Assembly: GCF_021183825.1 (NCBI RefSeq)
Contig: NZ_CP089211.1
Coordinates: 2,728,001 to 2,792,000, forward strand
DNA length: 64,000 nt
DNA from: Sinomicrobium kalidii
GTDB lineage: Bacteria > Bacteroidota > Bacteroidia > Flavobacteriales > Flavobacteriaceae
Direction of reading: 5' to 3'
Part shown: in pieces, positions 35,216-43,210 of the stretch
How positions within the stretch are numbered: position 1 is the first letter of the stretch
Layout of the letters: every line of letters starts with the position of its first letter
The notes under the pieces: model-generated
Seen by the model: the letters and a program-made list of their open reading frames with translations, nothing else
Database searches by the model: none
What the model was told of the DNA's origin: nothing
Translations under genes and position numbers: made by a program

Positions 35216-36267
35216 ATATCTTGAAATACAAACTCATTTATATTAATATTCCATTTTTTATCAGCTAAATTAGCTGTTGCCCAAGTTACCCCTTGATTTT
35301 TTTGTTTTTTCTGATAAATTTGAATTAGGACTCTCTCTGCTTTAAAAAAAAGATTTTCATGTAAATATTTTGACAATTCCAATATCTGCTTTTTAGGAAT
35401 AGTCATATCCAGTTTTATTACAACATCCCCTCTTTTTATTATCTCATAATAATCTCTTTCTATTAATTCTATATTTACCGTTTTCGTTTTATCTCTATCT
35501 GAAAATGTATATTGTTTCATGAATGAAACCTCTGAATTACTAACATCTTCTATCAATTTTCGATTAAATCGATAGCTATTCCTTTGTTGAGTTAGTTGGT
35601 AGTATTTAATCTGTCTACCTTTTAGGCGATTAACCATTTCATCTTTCAATGTATCCGGCATTCTTACCCCAAAATAGATAGATTTCAATGCGCTTGGATG
35701 GTAAAAGAATTCTCCAAAAAAATCTGTTATTATCCTATACTCCTCCTCATAACTCCATCTCTTTGATTTAAAGCCAAGTAGTTTTTGTATTAGTTTTTCA
35801 CTTTTTATGCTAGCTATGTCTTTTAGAAGGTCTACTTCCGGAGGAGTGTTAGAATATTTAATGGGAAAAGAATAGGTTTTATTCTTCTTATATCCATTCT
35901 TTAAGAGATTCAGGTCATATTCAATACAAAATCCTTTATGAGAATTACTATAGTGAGCCCAAAGAAGTTCATCATCATATCTTTTGGATAATGAAAAAAC
36001 CCCTATCTTTTCTTTAAGAGAGATAAAACCATTGAGGGCTTTTTCAACCGGCACAAAATTTTCTTTAAATTTTTCTCCAAAAAGCCATTGAAGAGAATCT
36101 CTTTGTTTTTCAAATTTGTCTAAGGTTAATAATGCCTCACAAGGGTCATTGAGTGTTTTTAAATTAGCACCCCAGAAAAAATTTTTTTCAAGGGCAAATA
36201 AATCCCTCCTGAATGTTTCCTCGCTTCCTGCTCTATATTTGTATACCAACATTTTATTCGTTAACAT
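35212..36267 (-). CDS. DUF2971 family protein
   Basis: 351 aa. The DUF2971 hallmark is clear: VFSLSKRYDDELLWAHYSNS followed by HKGFCIEYDL, then a conserved KSKRWSYEEEYRI block near residue 170 and IYFGVRMPD. DUF2971 proteins have no settled biochemical role and recur in phage-defence neighbourhoods. The C-terminal 120 residues (after about 230) go beyond the usual domain and may carry a second module. It starts 20 bp after the caspase-like gene. Confidence 0.75.
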   Translation of the reverse strand: MLTNKMLVYKYRAGSEETFRRDLFALEKNFFWGANLKTLNDPCEALLTLDKFEKQRDSLQWLFGEKFKENFVPVEKALNGFISLKEKIGVFSLSKRYDDELLWAHYSNSHKGFCIEYDLNLLKNGYKKNKTYSFPIKYSNTPPEVDLLKDIASIKSEKLIQKLLGFKSKRWSYEEEYRIITDFFGEFFYHPSALKSIYFGVRMPDTLKDEMVNRLKGRQIKYYQLTQQRNSYRFNRKLIEDVSNSEVSFMKQYTFSDRDKTKTVNIELIERDYYEIIKRGDVVIKLDMTIPKKQILELSKYLHENLFFKAERVLIQIYQKKQKNQGVTWATANLADKKWNININEFVFQDI

Positions 36268-36287
36268 TGATTCCTGATTTTTTCTTC

Positions 36288-36905
36288 CTACTCGTCATAA
36301 TCACTAAATGCTTCATCAACTTCCTCTGCAATTAACTCACAATGTTTTAAATAGGCAGGATCAGCTTCAGCGTCAAGTCTATCATAACAAACAAGCCTAA
36401 TATCAATAGCATCTCGTACTTTATCCGCTGCAACCACTGGGTCAAGTTTTCTAACTTCTACATGAAAAAGAAAAAGATTGAAAGCGATAATCAAATCCAA
36501 TGGGGTTATATTATTTCTTGGGCCACATACAAACTCAATTTGTTCGCAACAATTAAACATTTTCCATGCAACTTGATTAAGTCCTCCTCGACAACATGAA
36601 TGTAAAAAAATTGAATTAGCCTTATAACATTCACTTGCACAAATCATTGCTGCAAATTGAATCCAAGTTATATTAAGTGTTCCTGAGATATTTCCAAAAT
36701 TGGTGTCGCACCCGTGAGTAGCAAGGTAGATATAATCATATTTAGATCCATTATGCAATGCCTTTGTTAAATCATTTTTAGTTTTTACATCATATTGGTC
36801 ACTCTTGATCCCATACAATTCTATTTGACTGGTTATATTTTTCACTTCGGCTTGTTCAATATCTTCGCTTGCGACCAAAACCAATAACGTTTTCATATCT
36901 ATCAT
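36288..36905 (-). CDS. Caspase/CHAT-like cysteine protease-fold protein
   Basis: 205 aa. Two blocks match the caspase-hemoglobinase/CHAT catalytic dyad: YDYIYLATHGCDTNFG (His-Gly, about residue 80) and NSIFLHSCCRGG (Cys-Arg-Gly, about residue 115). A Rossmann-like strand-helix start (TLLVLVASEDIEQAEVKNI) precedes them. In defence systems such proteases are triggered to cleave host or partner proteins. It overlaps the PD-(D/E)XK gene by ATGA (36902-36905), which indicates tight coupling. The protease call rests on motif pattern only; which of the adjacent Cys residues is catalytic is unclear. Confidence 0.62.
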   Translation of the reverse strand: MIDMKTLLVLVASEDIEQAEVKNITSQIELYGIKSDQYDVKTKNDLTKALHNGSKYDYIYLATHGCDTNFGNISGTLNITWIQFAAMICASECYKANSIFLHSCCRGGLNQVAWKMFNCCEQIEFVCGPRNNITPLDLIIAFNLFLFHVEVRKLDPVVAADKVRDAIDIRLVCYDRLDAEADPAYLKHCELIAEEVDEAFSDYDE

Positions 36906-37825
36906 GAATTTTGTTTAGATATAAGTGTTTTAATTATCAAACCTCTTAATTCCTCAACTTTTTTCAACCCCTTTTCCACCTGTATAAGCTGTGCTTTAAA
37001 TTCTTTTTTACTTTCTATTTTATCCGTAAAGGCACGTATAGCAATATTATTCTTATATTTTATCAATTCTACCCATTTGGGTAGTTTACCCTTAATATTG
37101 TTGTCAAAATCAACTGGGAACCCCTTAAATTCAGCATCAATATAGCCTTTCCTCAATTTATGGTAAAACACAATACCATTTAAGTTATCATCATACAGTG
37201 CTGGCCAATCACTATTCTGTGGTACTATTTTAGGTTCTTTCATCTTTAGGCTGGGATAATGTTTTTCCTTATAACTCCAGTAAGAATACCAAAACTTTTG
37301 TACAGGTTCACTATTAACAGGTTGATACCTCCTTCTTAATTTTTCGATAGCTATTTTTAACAACGTACTCTTAAATCTATTTCTTAACGTATCAACAGAA
37401 TTAAACCGATTTCTAATTGTTTCATACGTTACAAATAGTTCAAAGTCATTTTGATTATTACAATAGGATTGAGGGGCAATTAAAATGCAATATGCTTCGT
37501 CACAATATCTTTGGATAACATATTTTTCCCCTCTTTCTCTATACCTATCTGACTGGCTTTTCTGGAAAGAAGCATCTAACTTATTCTCAATCAAGACATA
37601 TATTTTTTTATTGAGAATAGAAGTATAGGAAAATATAATATCCGTTTCTCCCAAACCAAAATCTGAAATGCTTTTCCACGCCCCATTTGAAGTAAGTAAT
37701 GCGGGTAGGCTTAATTCCTGGATAAGCCATTCACAAAAAGTATTGTCAGAGGATAACTCTTCTAACAAAATCAAATCAATGTCTCTTTCCTGAACCGTTT
37801 CTACTGGTATTAGTTTATCATCCAT
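36902..37825 (-). CDS. PD-(D/E)XK nuclease superfamily protein
   Basis: 307 aa. The N-terminal 120 residues show the nuclease core: GLGETDIIFSY (catalytic Asp) and KKIYVLIENKLDASFQKSQS (E-x-K plus the following Gln helix), as in the PDDEXK_4 group. The C-terminal half (LRKGYIDAEFKGFPVDFDN) looks like a small beta-rich domain. Such proteins bind or cut DNA. It is second in the operon, 59 bp after the abiH-like gene, and overlaps the caspase-like gene. Confidence 0.78.
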   Translation of the reverse strand: MDDKLIPVETVQERDIDLILLEELSSDNTFCEWLIQELSLPALLTSNGAWKSISDFGLGETDIIFSYTSILNKKIYVLIENKLDASFQKSQSDRYRERGEKYVIQRYCDEAYCILIAPQSYCNNQNDFELFVTYETIRNRFNSVDTLRNRFKSTLLKIAIEKLRRRYQPVNSEPVQKFWYSYWSYKEKHYPSLKMKEPKIVPQNSDWPALYDDNLNGIVFYHKLRKGYIDAEFKGFPVDFDNNIKGKLPKWVELIKYKNNIAIRAFTDKIESKKEFKAQLIQVEKGLKKVEELRGLIIKTLISKQNS

Positions 37826-37884
37826 GATTTAATAAAACTAAACAATTTATTCAAAAAAGTTTGTTTTTTGGGTATAGTAGTCGC

Positions 37885-39165
37885 CTACACTGGAAACCTA
37901 ACGAGGCTTAATTCTGACATTGAAGAACAATGCTTTTCGGGTACAATTTTTTCTCGCATCATATTTTTATTGTCAAAGTGTCGTGATATTTCTTGAGTTT
38001 TAGTAGTATAATCATTGAACTTTTGTCCATCCTCATCCTCCCATTCATAATAGAATATTTGTATTGATTTACAATTTTTATGCTCAAAAATTCTTTTTAA
38101 CATTACCCTGTCTGAAAGTCCACAGGAATGCCCCACGATAAAGACCTGATACCCCTCTGACTGTTCAATAAATCTTAATAACCTGTAATAGTTATCTGTC
38201 TTAAAATATCCGAATGATTTTATATGCCTAAGAAGTTCATTATCATTCAGTTTTTCCATTACATCATAATGATCGTCGGTTTCATCTCCATAGCCAAAGA
38301 TTATAGGGTTTTGGTCTAAGTTCTTTATATCTCCATGTATGAAGTTGTAATCGACATGAACCTCTCGGTTTTCAAATGAATTTGAATGATTACCATATTT
38401 ATAAATAGTATCTGTGTAATTAAAATTCAAAATCTGAATATTTTGGGGATAATGATCTTCTTCTTTTAATTCCAACTTTTCTATTTCTCGTTCAATGAAT
38501 TTTCCTTTAAATCCATTCCAGAAATGCCCCTGAGCCACATTGTTAACAGTGTGAGGAATGTCTGTCACTTCATGCAAATATTCAACAAACCTGTTTCTTA
38601 GGAAATCTAATTCAGAGTTAAGGAATTTTACATTGTCTTTAACATCTTCATTGTACATTTTGTTACCTTTTTTGTCTCTAACATTGATGATTTCAAGTAA
38701 TGAGTCATAATACATTCCTTCAATGTCTACCCAATTATAATTCCTTCCCCCCTCCTTCATGATATTGTAAGTCTTCTTTATTATCGTTTCCGGATACTTA
38801 ACCCGTTTTTTCCTGGGCATTACATCGTAATCAATAAAAGTTCCCTCTTTAAGATTGTCAGGAAAAGAAAATTCTACCCCAAAACTCCTTTCAAGGTCAG
38901 TTAGTCCTTTAACATCTGTAATACTCTCCAATTTCCTCCTAAAACCATTATCTCCACTAACGCCCTGTGAAACTTTGGTCTCAATTAAAAAGAGCCCTTC
39001 TTTTGTTTTCGTAGTGTTATATTTAAATCCATCTCTTTTTTTTTCTCCAACACTAAGAGCTTTTCTGATTTCCTTTTTTAATAAATCAATTATAAAATCC
39101 TGATATTTAGTTTTGAGACCATGAGCTAAATCAAAGCCATTTCCAAGAAGTATAAGTCTATTCAT
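37885..39165 (-). CDS. AbiH-family abortive-infection protein
   Basis: 426 aa from the ATG at 39165; the upstream in-frame ATG at 39195 adds ten residues not typical of the family. The AbiH signature opens the protein: MNRLILLGNGFDLAHGLKTK. Further blocks are ILNFNYTDTIYKYG (about residue 250), HGDIKNLDQNPIIFGYGDE and YQVFIVGHSCGLSDRVML. AbiH proteins have a Rossmann/SIR2-like nucleotide-binding look and give abortive infection; the mechanism is unknown. It is first in an operon with nuclease- and protease-like genes, unlike the usual single-gene abiH. Confidence 0.88.
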   Translation of the reverse strand: MNRLILLGNGFDLAHGLKTKYQDFIIDLLKKEIRKALSVGEKKRDGFKYNTTKTKEGLFLIETKVSQGVSGDNGFRRKLESITDVKGLTDLERSFGVEFSFPDNLKEGTFIDYDVMPRKKRVKYPETIIKKTYNIMKEGGRNYNWVDIEGMYYDSLLEIINVRDKKGNKMYNEDVKDNVKFLNSELDFLRNRFVEYLHEVTDIPHTVNNVAQGHFWNGFKGKFIEREIEKLELKEEDHYPQNIQILNFNYTDTIYKYGNHSNSFENREVHVDYNFIHGDIKNLDQNPIIFGYGDETDDHYDVMEKLNDNELLRHIKSFGYFKTDNYYRLLRFIEQSEGYQVFIVGHSCGLSDRVMLKRIFEHKNCKSIQIFYYEWEDEDGQKFNDYTTKTQEISRHFDNKNMMREKIVPEKHCSSMSELSLVRFPV

Positions 39166-39221
39166 TTCGGTGTTACTTAGGTTGTCGATGTACAAGATAC
39201 AGAATTATGGCATTATGTATT

Positions 39222-39237
39222 TTACGGCTTTCCGTAA
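39222..39237. promoter_or_regulatory. Dyad between divergent defence operons
   Basis: TTACGG-N4-CCGTAA is a perfect inverted repeat between abiH (leftward) and the gene at 39292 (rightward). It directly precedes the rightward -7 box, so a bound regulator could control both directions. Confidence 0.45.
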
Positions 39238-39239
39238 TT

Positions 39240-39247
39240 TATTTTTG
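39240..39247 (+). promoter_or_regulatory. Rightward promoter -7 box
   Basis: TATTTTTG fits TAnnTTTG, 45 bp before the ATG at 39292. The -33 region is occupied by the dyad rather than a TTG. Confidence 0.45.
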
Positions 39248-39291
39248 CTGTAATCATTAAATTTGATACTTATCACTAAAATAAATTCAAA

Positions 39292-39555
39292 ATGACCAAT
39301 AAGGAATTACTAAAGGAATTATCTCCACTTATCAAAAATGACAGGGAATCTGCTAAGCTATTTTATGACTTAGTTAGAAATAATTATCAAATAGATACTG
39401 CGAAGGGTAATGTTTCCCGTAGCTATTTTGAAAGAGAACTTGAGTTGTTGAAGGTTATAATTCAAATAGCAGATAAAGACTTATTCTATCAAAAATATGT
39501 TGCAAATGCTTCTTATATATACAAACTACTTCAGGAAAATGGGGTGGATAAATAA
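39292..39555 (+). CDS. Hypothetical protein (87 aa)
   Basis: Small, charged and predicted all-helical (KELLKELSPLIKNDRESAKL, then RSYFERELELLKVIIQIADK). No export signal or known motif. It is first in a rightward set with the 194-aa protein and the HExxH gene, and divergent from abiH. Its size and composition suit a regulator or antitoxin, but that is only a guess. Confidence 0.6.
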   Translation: MTNKELLKELSPLIKNDRESAKLFYDLVRNNYQIDTAKGNVSRSYFERELELLKVIIQIADKDLFYQKYVANASYIYKLLQENGVDK

Positions 39556-39611
39556 ATCATTTTCTATCTACATCTTATTATAAGTTGGCTAAATGAAACT
39601 TAGAACACAAA

Positions 39612-40196
39612 ATGAAATACCCTATATTACTACCTGATTACTTGTCTGATTTTTCAGAATTCATTGCATTTTGGAGTAAGCAATATTATTATCCAACCAA
39701 CATTTCTTATTATTCAGAGAACATCCACAAAAAAGAATACACAGAAGAAGATATTACAGATCTATATACATGGAAAAACGGGATGAAACTGAGTGTAAAG
39801 AAGGAAAAATCTCTGCAAGAAAAAATTCTTGCAAAATTGGAGATATTAAATGTCTATAAAAAAGAGAAGGAATTGCCTTTAAATGCTTTTTTAAGTGAAT
39901 TTAAAGGAGTGAGTTTTGTCTGGAAAATTTTCTTGCTACATATCCTAAAACCGGATCAATACCCTATTTATGACCAGCATATACATAGGGCGTTTAAGTA
40001 TCTCCATCCTGAAAATGGGAACTTACAAAAAGTCAGTAAGAATGAATTTTATTTCGATCATTATCTACTATTTATCAAACAACAAGGAGTAAAAGACTTG
40101 AAAAAATTAGATGAAGCATTTTTCGCCTTTGGCCAATTCTTGAACACCAAGAAATATAGAACTTTATTGAACACGCGAACAAATGTAAATTTTTAA
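39612..40196 (+). CDS. Hypothetical protein, possible HhH-GPD-like fold (194 aa)
   Basis: I do not recognise a named family with certainty. The block VWKIFLLHILKPDQYPIYDQ followed by HIHRAF resembles the Asp-containing segment of HhH-GPD DNA glycosylase-like proteins seen in Bacteroidota islands (position about 108-134). No iron-sulfur Cys cluster is visible. The protein is cytosolic, lysine- and tyrosine-rich. Its stop is 2 bp from the HExxH gene start, so the two are translationally linked. Confidence 0.6.
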   Translation: MKYPILLPDYLSDFSEFIAFWSKQYYYPTNISYYSENIHKKEYTEEDITDLYTWKNGMKLSVKKEKSLQEKILAKLEILNVYKKEKELPLNAFLSEFKGVSFVWKIFLLHILKPDQYPIYDQHIHRAFKYLHPENGNLQKVSKNEFYFDHYLLFIKQQGVKDLKKLDEAFFAFGQFLNTKKYRTLLNTRTNVNF

Positions 40197-40673
40197 TAAT
40201 GAGTGTTTTGAATGATATAAAACGGATTGTTTGGCATGAGTTTGGCCATTTATGTGTTAATAGCATAATGGTTAAGAGTGTTAAAGATATTGATTTAAAC
40301 ATAGCAAGGCTTACTATTCATTACTTAAATATGGTAGATGGGGCTAAATGGGGTGGATGTGTACAAGTTTTACCAGACCCAGGATATGAAAGGGCAGTTA
40401 AAAATTTGAATTATTTTAGTTTAAAGTCGATCTCCTTATTCTCGGGATGTTTATTTGAGACTCTTTACTTAAATGTAATACAAGGTCTTGATAAAGGGAT
40501 TTTTGACTGCTTTTGTAATAAATCAAATTGTACAGGGATAGGAGACTTCTATACCTATAATTCTTTAATTTCTGAATTATTGAAGCAAAAGGATAGAGAA
40601 GGGGGAAGTAAAGTTGTAAGGCTCCCTAAAAAACAAAGCGTTCTTAATTAGAAAAACGTTTAAATTTAGGGTA

Positions 40674-40940
40674 ATGAAAAAAACACGACACACCGAAACA
40701 CAGATCATCAAGATCTTAAAGTCTCAGGAAGCCGGACAGTCTGTTACAGACCTCTGCCGGGAGCATGGCATCAGCCAGGCTACTTTTTATAACTGGAAGA
40801 GTAAATTTGGAGGTATGGACGCCAGCCAACTCAAGAAAATGAAAGAGATGGAGGCAGAACTGTCTCAATTCAAGCGGATGTATGCCGATCTTGCTTTAGA
40901 AAACAATGCATTAAAAAACCTGATCGAAAAAAAGCTCTAA
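40674..40940 (+). CDS. IS3-family transposase OrfA
   Basis: 88 aa. The N-terminal helix-turn-helix (HTETQIIKILKSQEAGQSVT, then CREHGISQATFYNWKSKFGG) binds the IS ends. A C-terminal leucine/methionine coiled coil (LKKMKEMEAELSQFKRMYAD) mediates multimerisation. The stop lies 4 bases past the slippery heptamer at 40928, so part of the translation passes into orfB. Confidence 0.93.
   Translation: MKKTRHTETQIIKILKSQEAGQSVTDLCREHGISQATFYNWKSKFGGMDASQLKKMKEMEAELSQFKRMYADLALENNALKNLIEKKL
40928..40934 (+). other. Programmed -1 frameshift site
   Basis: AAAAAAG in the A-AAA-AAG register of orfA is the standard IS3-family slippery heptamer. A -1 shift here enters the orfB frame, which is open from this point to 41830, and produces the OrfAB transposase. 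Confidence 0.8.
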
Positions 40941-41830
40941 GGCCTGTCGATAAACGAGCAGCAGTTGGATATTTAGTCAAAGAGGAACACTTAAGTATCC
41001 GGCGGGCCTGTACAGCACTCAACCTAAGCCTATCGGTTTACTATTATCGTTTTAGATCCAAGACAGAAGATCGACAAATCATAGATGAATTAGAGAAATT
41101 GGCTGAGGCTTATCCTACTTATGGTTTTAAAAAGATGTTTTACTTGTTACGGGCCAAAGGATATCTGTGGAACCATAAGCGGGTTTATAGGGTTTATGTA
41201 ATGATGCGCCTCAACATTCGGCGAAAACGCAAGAGAAGGCTCCCTGCCCGTGTCAAAGTACCTCATATCATACCTGTGAACTGTAATATTACCTGGAGTA
41301 TGGATTTTATGCAGGATACCTTGATAAGTGGGAAGAGTTTTAGAACATTTAATGTGATTGACGACCATAACAGGGAAGCTCTTATGATAGGGATTGACAC
41401 TTCTTTGAGTGCCCGACGTATTGTACGGGATCTGGATAAACTCATTCAGTGGAGAGGTGCCCCTCAAGTGGTAAGGGTGGATAATGGCCCTGAGTTTACT
41501 TCAGCTGTATTTGACTCCTGGGCGCGTAAGCATAAGATCAAGATATGTTTCATACAACCAGGAAAGCCTACTCAGAACTCTTTGATAGAACGGTTTAACG
41601 GCTCTTATAGAAAAGAGGTTTTAGATGCGCATTTGTTTTTTGAATTAAACCATGTCAGAGACCAAACACAAACATGGTTATGGAATTACAATAATGTTAG
41701 GCCACACAAATCCTTGGGATATAAAACACCAGTAGATTTTATAGTACAACGAAGCAAAACGCGGTTTGCTTCCCTTATAATCGACCAACACTTAAGGGAA
41801 AATACTATATTTGAAAGTGCTTCTGTTTAG
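40934..41830 (+). CDS. IS3-family transposase OrfB (DDE integrase domain)
   Basis: The frame is open from the frameshift site; a TTG at 41099 would give a 243-aa stand-alone form. The DDE catalytic residues are visible: Asp in TWSMDFMQDTL, Asp in VRVDNGPEFTS and Glu in PTQNSLIERFNGSYRKEVLD. The HTH_21-like region upstream of the first Asp contains YPTYGFKKMFYLL. The spacing and the PGKPTQNS block point to the IS407 subgroup. Confidence 0.93.
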   Translation, partial: ALRPVDKRAAVGYLVKEEHLSIRRACTALNLSLSVYYYRFRSKTEDRQIIDELEKLAEAYPTYGFKKMFYLLRAKGYLWNHKRVYRVYVMMRLNIRRKRKRRLPARVKVPHIIPVNCNITWSMDFMQDTLISGKSFRTFNVIDDHNREALMIGIDTSLSARRIVRDLDKLIQWRGAPQVVRVDNGPEFTSAVFDSWARKHKIKICFIQPGKPTQNSLIERFNGSYRKEVLDAHLFFELNHVRDQTQTWLWNYNNVRPHKSLGYKTPVDFIVQRSKTRFASLIIDQHLRENTIFESASV

Positions 41831-42155
41831 GGGAGCCTTACAAAGTTATCAGGGGAAATGTTGAGGTCATAAAGTTTTTACACACAAAAATTATATATGA
41901 TTTTTGGGAGCTTAACAAAGAGAAAATGGAATTTATATATGCAATAGAGCCCAAGGTGAATGAACTGGCAAAAAGTGTTTATAAGGGATTTATAAAAGAA
42001 GAAAAACCTTCTAAATATGAATATAGTCTTATTGATAATGAATTAATGGAATTAATAGAAGAAGTTTATACGATAAGTTGTGCAAATGGATTTATAGATA
42101 TAGTTAAAAAGGTCACAGGGATATTTAGTGAGAAACTTGCCCCTTTTTATAATTA

Positions 42156-42179
42156 GCCCGGGCTCTTATGGGCCCGGGC
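42156..42179. terminator. Convergent hairpin
   Basis: Two copies of the self-complementary GCCCGGGC (42156-42163, 42172-42179) form a very strong stem with an 8-nt loop between the convergent split HExxH gene and the DUF3871-like gene. It is far more GC-rich than its surroundings and lacks a T run. Confidence 0.6.
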
Positions 42180-42184
42180 ACTAT

Positions 42185-43210
42185 TCAACTCAAAAACCAA
42201 TGGTAATTCTCATCACCATTGAGAGCCTTCACCAAACTTTTTGAGAAATTAAAGGCATTGACATTCCTGTCCAGGAAAGTATCAATATAACTGCTTTTAT
42301 TAGCTTGTGTGAACAGGTTATATACCCTCCACAGGTTTATATCTCCCTCATCATTCCTGCAAAAAGATTCATCTTGGTAATAGTCCTTAGCCACAGTGGA
42401 TAATTGCCCGTCATTAAGGGTTAGGGGAGGAATACTGGATTTTTCCTTTTTAGGGAGAAAATTGTATAACCTTGCCTTACCAATTATTTGAGCAAATTGG
42501 TGCTCTGTAAGGTGGTGATCCCCTAACTGCTTCATGGTTTTCAGGTGTGCTTCTGCATTATAGGATTGCAGGATTTTCAGCAATTTGTTTTTCATGCTCT
42601 CATATCCATCCACTTTTAATTCCCCTGCATAACCATCACTGGCCACGCACATATTGCAGCATACCATATTCTGAAACCCAATAAAAAACTTGAATTTTTC
42701 AAAGGTCTTTTTGCTGTATAGGTTCTCCTGATTATAAGCCCGTACACCTCCTAAAGTCAAAGCAATATCATTGCCATTAATATGCTCTGTAATACTGGGT
42801 ATCTGAATAATAAAGGCCATCCTCTCATAATAAATGGTCTTTTCATGTTCTAGGAGCTCCTTTGCAGGCTTATGGATAGCTGAAGGCACCCTGCCTTTAA
42901 TTTGGTGAGATACCCGTACTTCAGGAGTTGTAAAAGTATGATGAGGGAAGACCTTACTGGCACAATGCTGTGCTATCTCAATAAATTCCTGGTGGGCTAT
43001 GGTCTTTTCATTATCCTTGCTGAAAACAGGGATAATACAGTCCTTTTTTAAATGAGAAAGGCTAACTTCATTGGTGTTAGCCTCTATAAATGGTTTTCTC
43101 TCATACTTGGGAGTATTTGTGAGTTGTAGCTCCTCCTGTCTATTCTCTATTATGGTAGTAGAATTTATAGCCTTCAACTCCATGTTAGCTTGTCTGATTG
43201 GTGCTTCCAT
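42185..43210 (-). CDS. DUF3871-like mobile-element protein
   Basis: 341 aa. Recognisable blocks: FPHHTFTTPEVRVSHQIKGR, IYYERMAFIIQIPSITEHIN and VGGVRAYNQENLYSK-like text, ending in NYHWFLS. The overall layout matches the DUF3871 group found in Bacteroidota integrative elements and phages next to an AAA ATPase. It overlaps the ATPase gene by 26 bp (or starts at 43183 without overlap). Its role is probably in element DNA metabolism; the biochemical function is unknown. Confidence 0.6.
   Translation of the reverse strand: MEAPIRQANMELKAINSTTIIENRQEELQLTNTPKYERKPFIEANTNEVSLSHLKKDCIIPVFSKDNEKTIAHQEFIEIAQHCASKVFPHHTFTTPEVRVSHQIKGRVPSAIHKPAKELLEHEKTIYYERMAFIIQIPSITEHINGNDIALTLGGVRAYNQENLYSKKTFEKFKFFIGFQNMVCCNMCVASDGYAGELKVDGYESMKNKLLKILQSYNAEAHLKTMKQLGDHHLTEHQFAQIIGKARLYNFLPKKEKSSIPPLTLNDGQLSTVAKDYYQDESFCRNDEGDINLWRVYNLFTQANKSSYIDTFLDRNVNAFNFSKSLVKALNGDENYHWFLS

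Larger units (their letters stand above)
40615..41842 (+). mobile_element. IS3-family (IS407-like) insertion sequence
   Basis: A 1228-bp element with TG...CA ends and terminal inverted repeats (TGTAAGGCTCCC-TAAA left, TGTAAGGCTCCCCTAAA on the right complement, one-base indel). A 4-bp target duplication AAGT is at 40611-40614 and 41843-41846; 4 bp is typical of the IS407 subgroup. It carries orfA and orfB with an A6G slippage site, and both ends and the frames look intact. Confidence 0.93.
40199..42156 (+). pseudogene. HExxH putative zinc protease gene split by IS element
   Basis: The 5' part (40199-40614) and 3' part (41847-42156) join in frame once the IS and one copy of the AAGT duplication are removed, restoring a 241-aa protein. 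The N terminus has a zinc-binding HExxH motif (IVWHEFGHLCVN, residues 10-21), as in IrrE/ImmA or FtsH-type metallopeptidases; a Cys cluster (CFCNKSNC) lies near residue 105. As it stands, translation runs into the IS and stops after 150 aa. The clean join implies a recent insertion, so excision could restore it. Confidence 0.85.
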
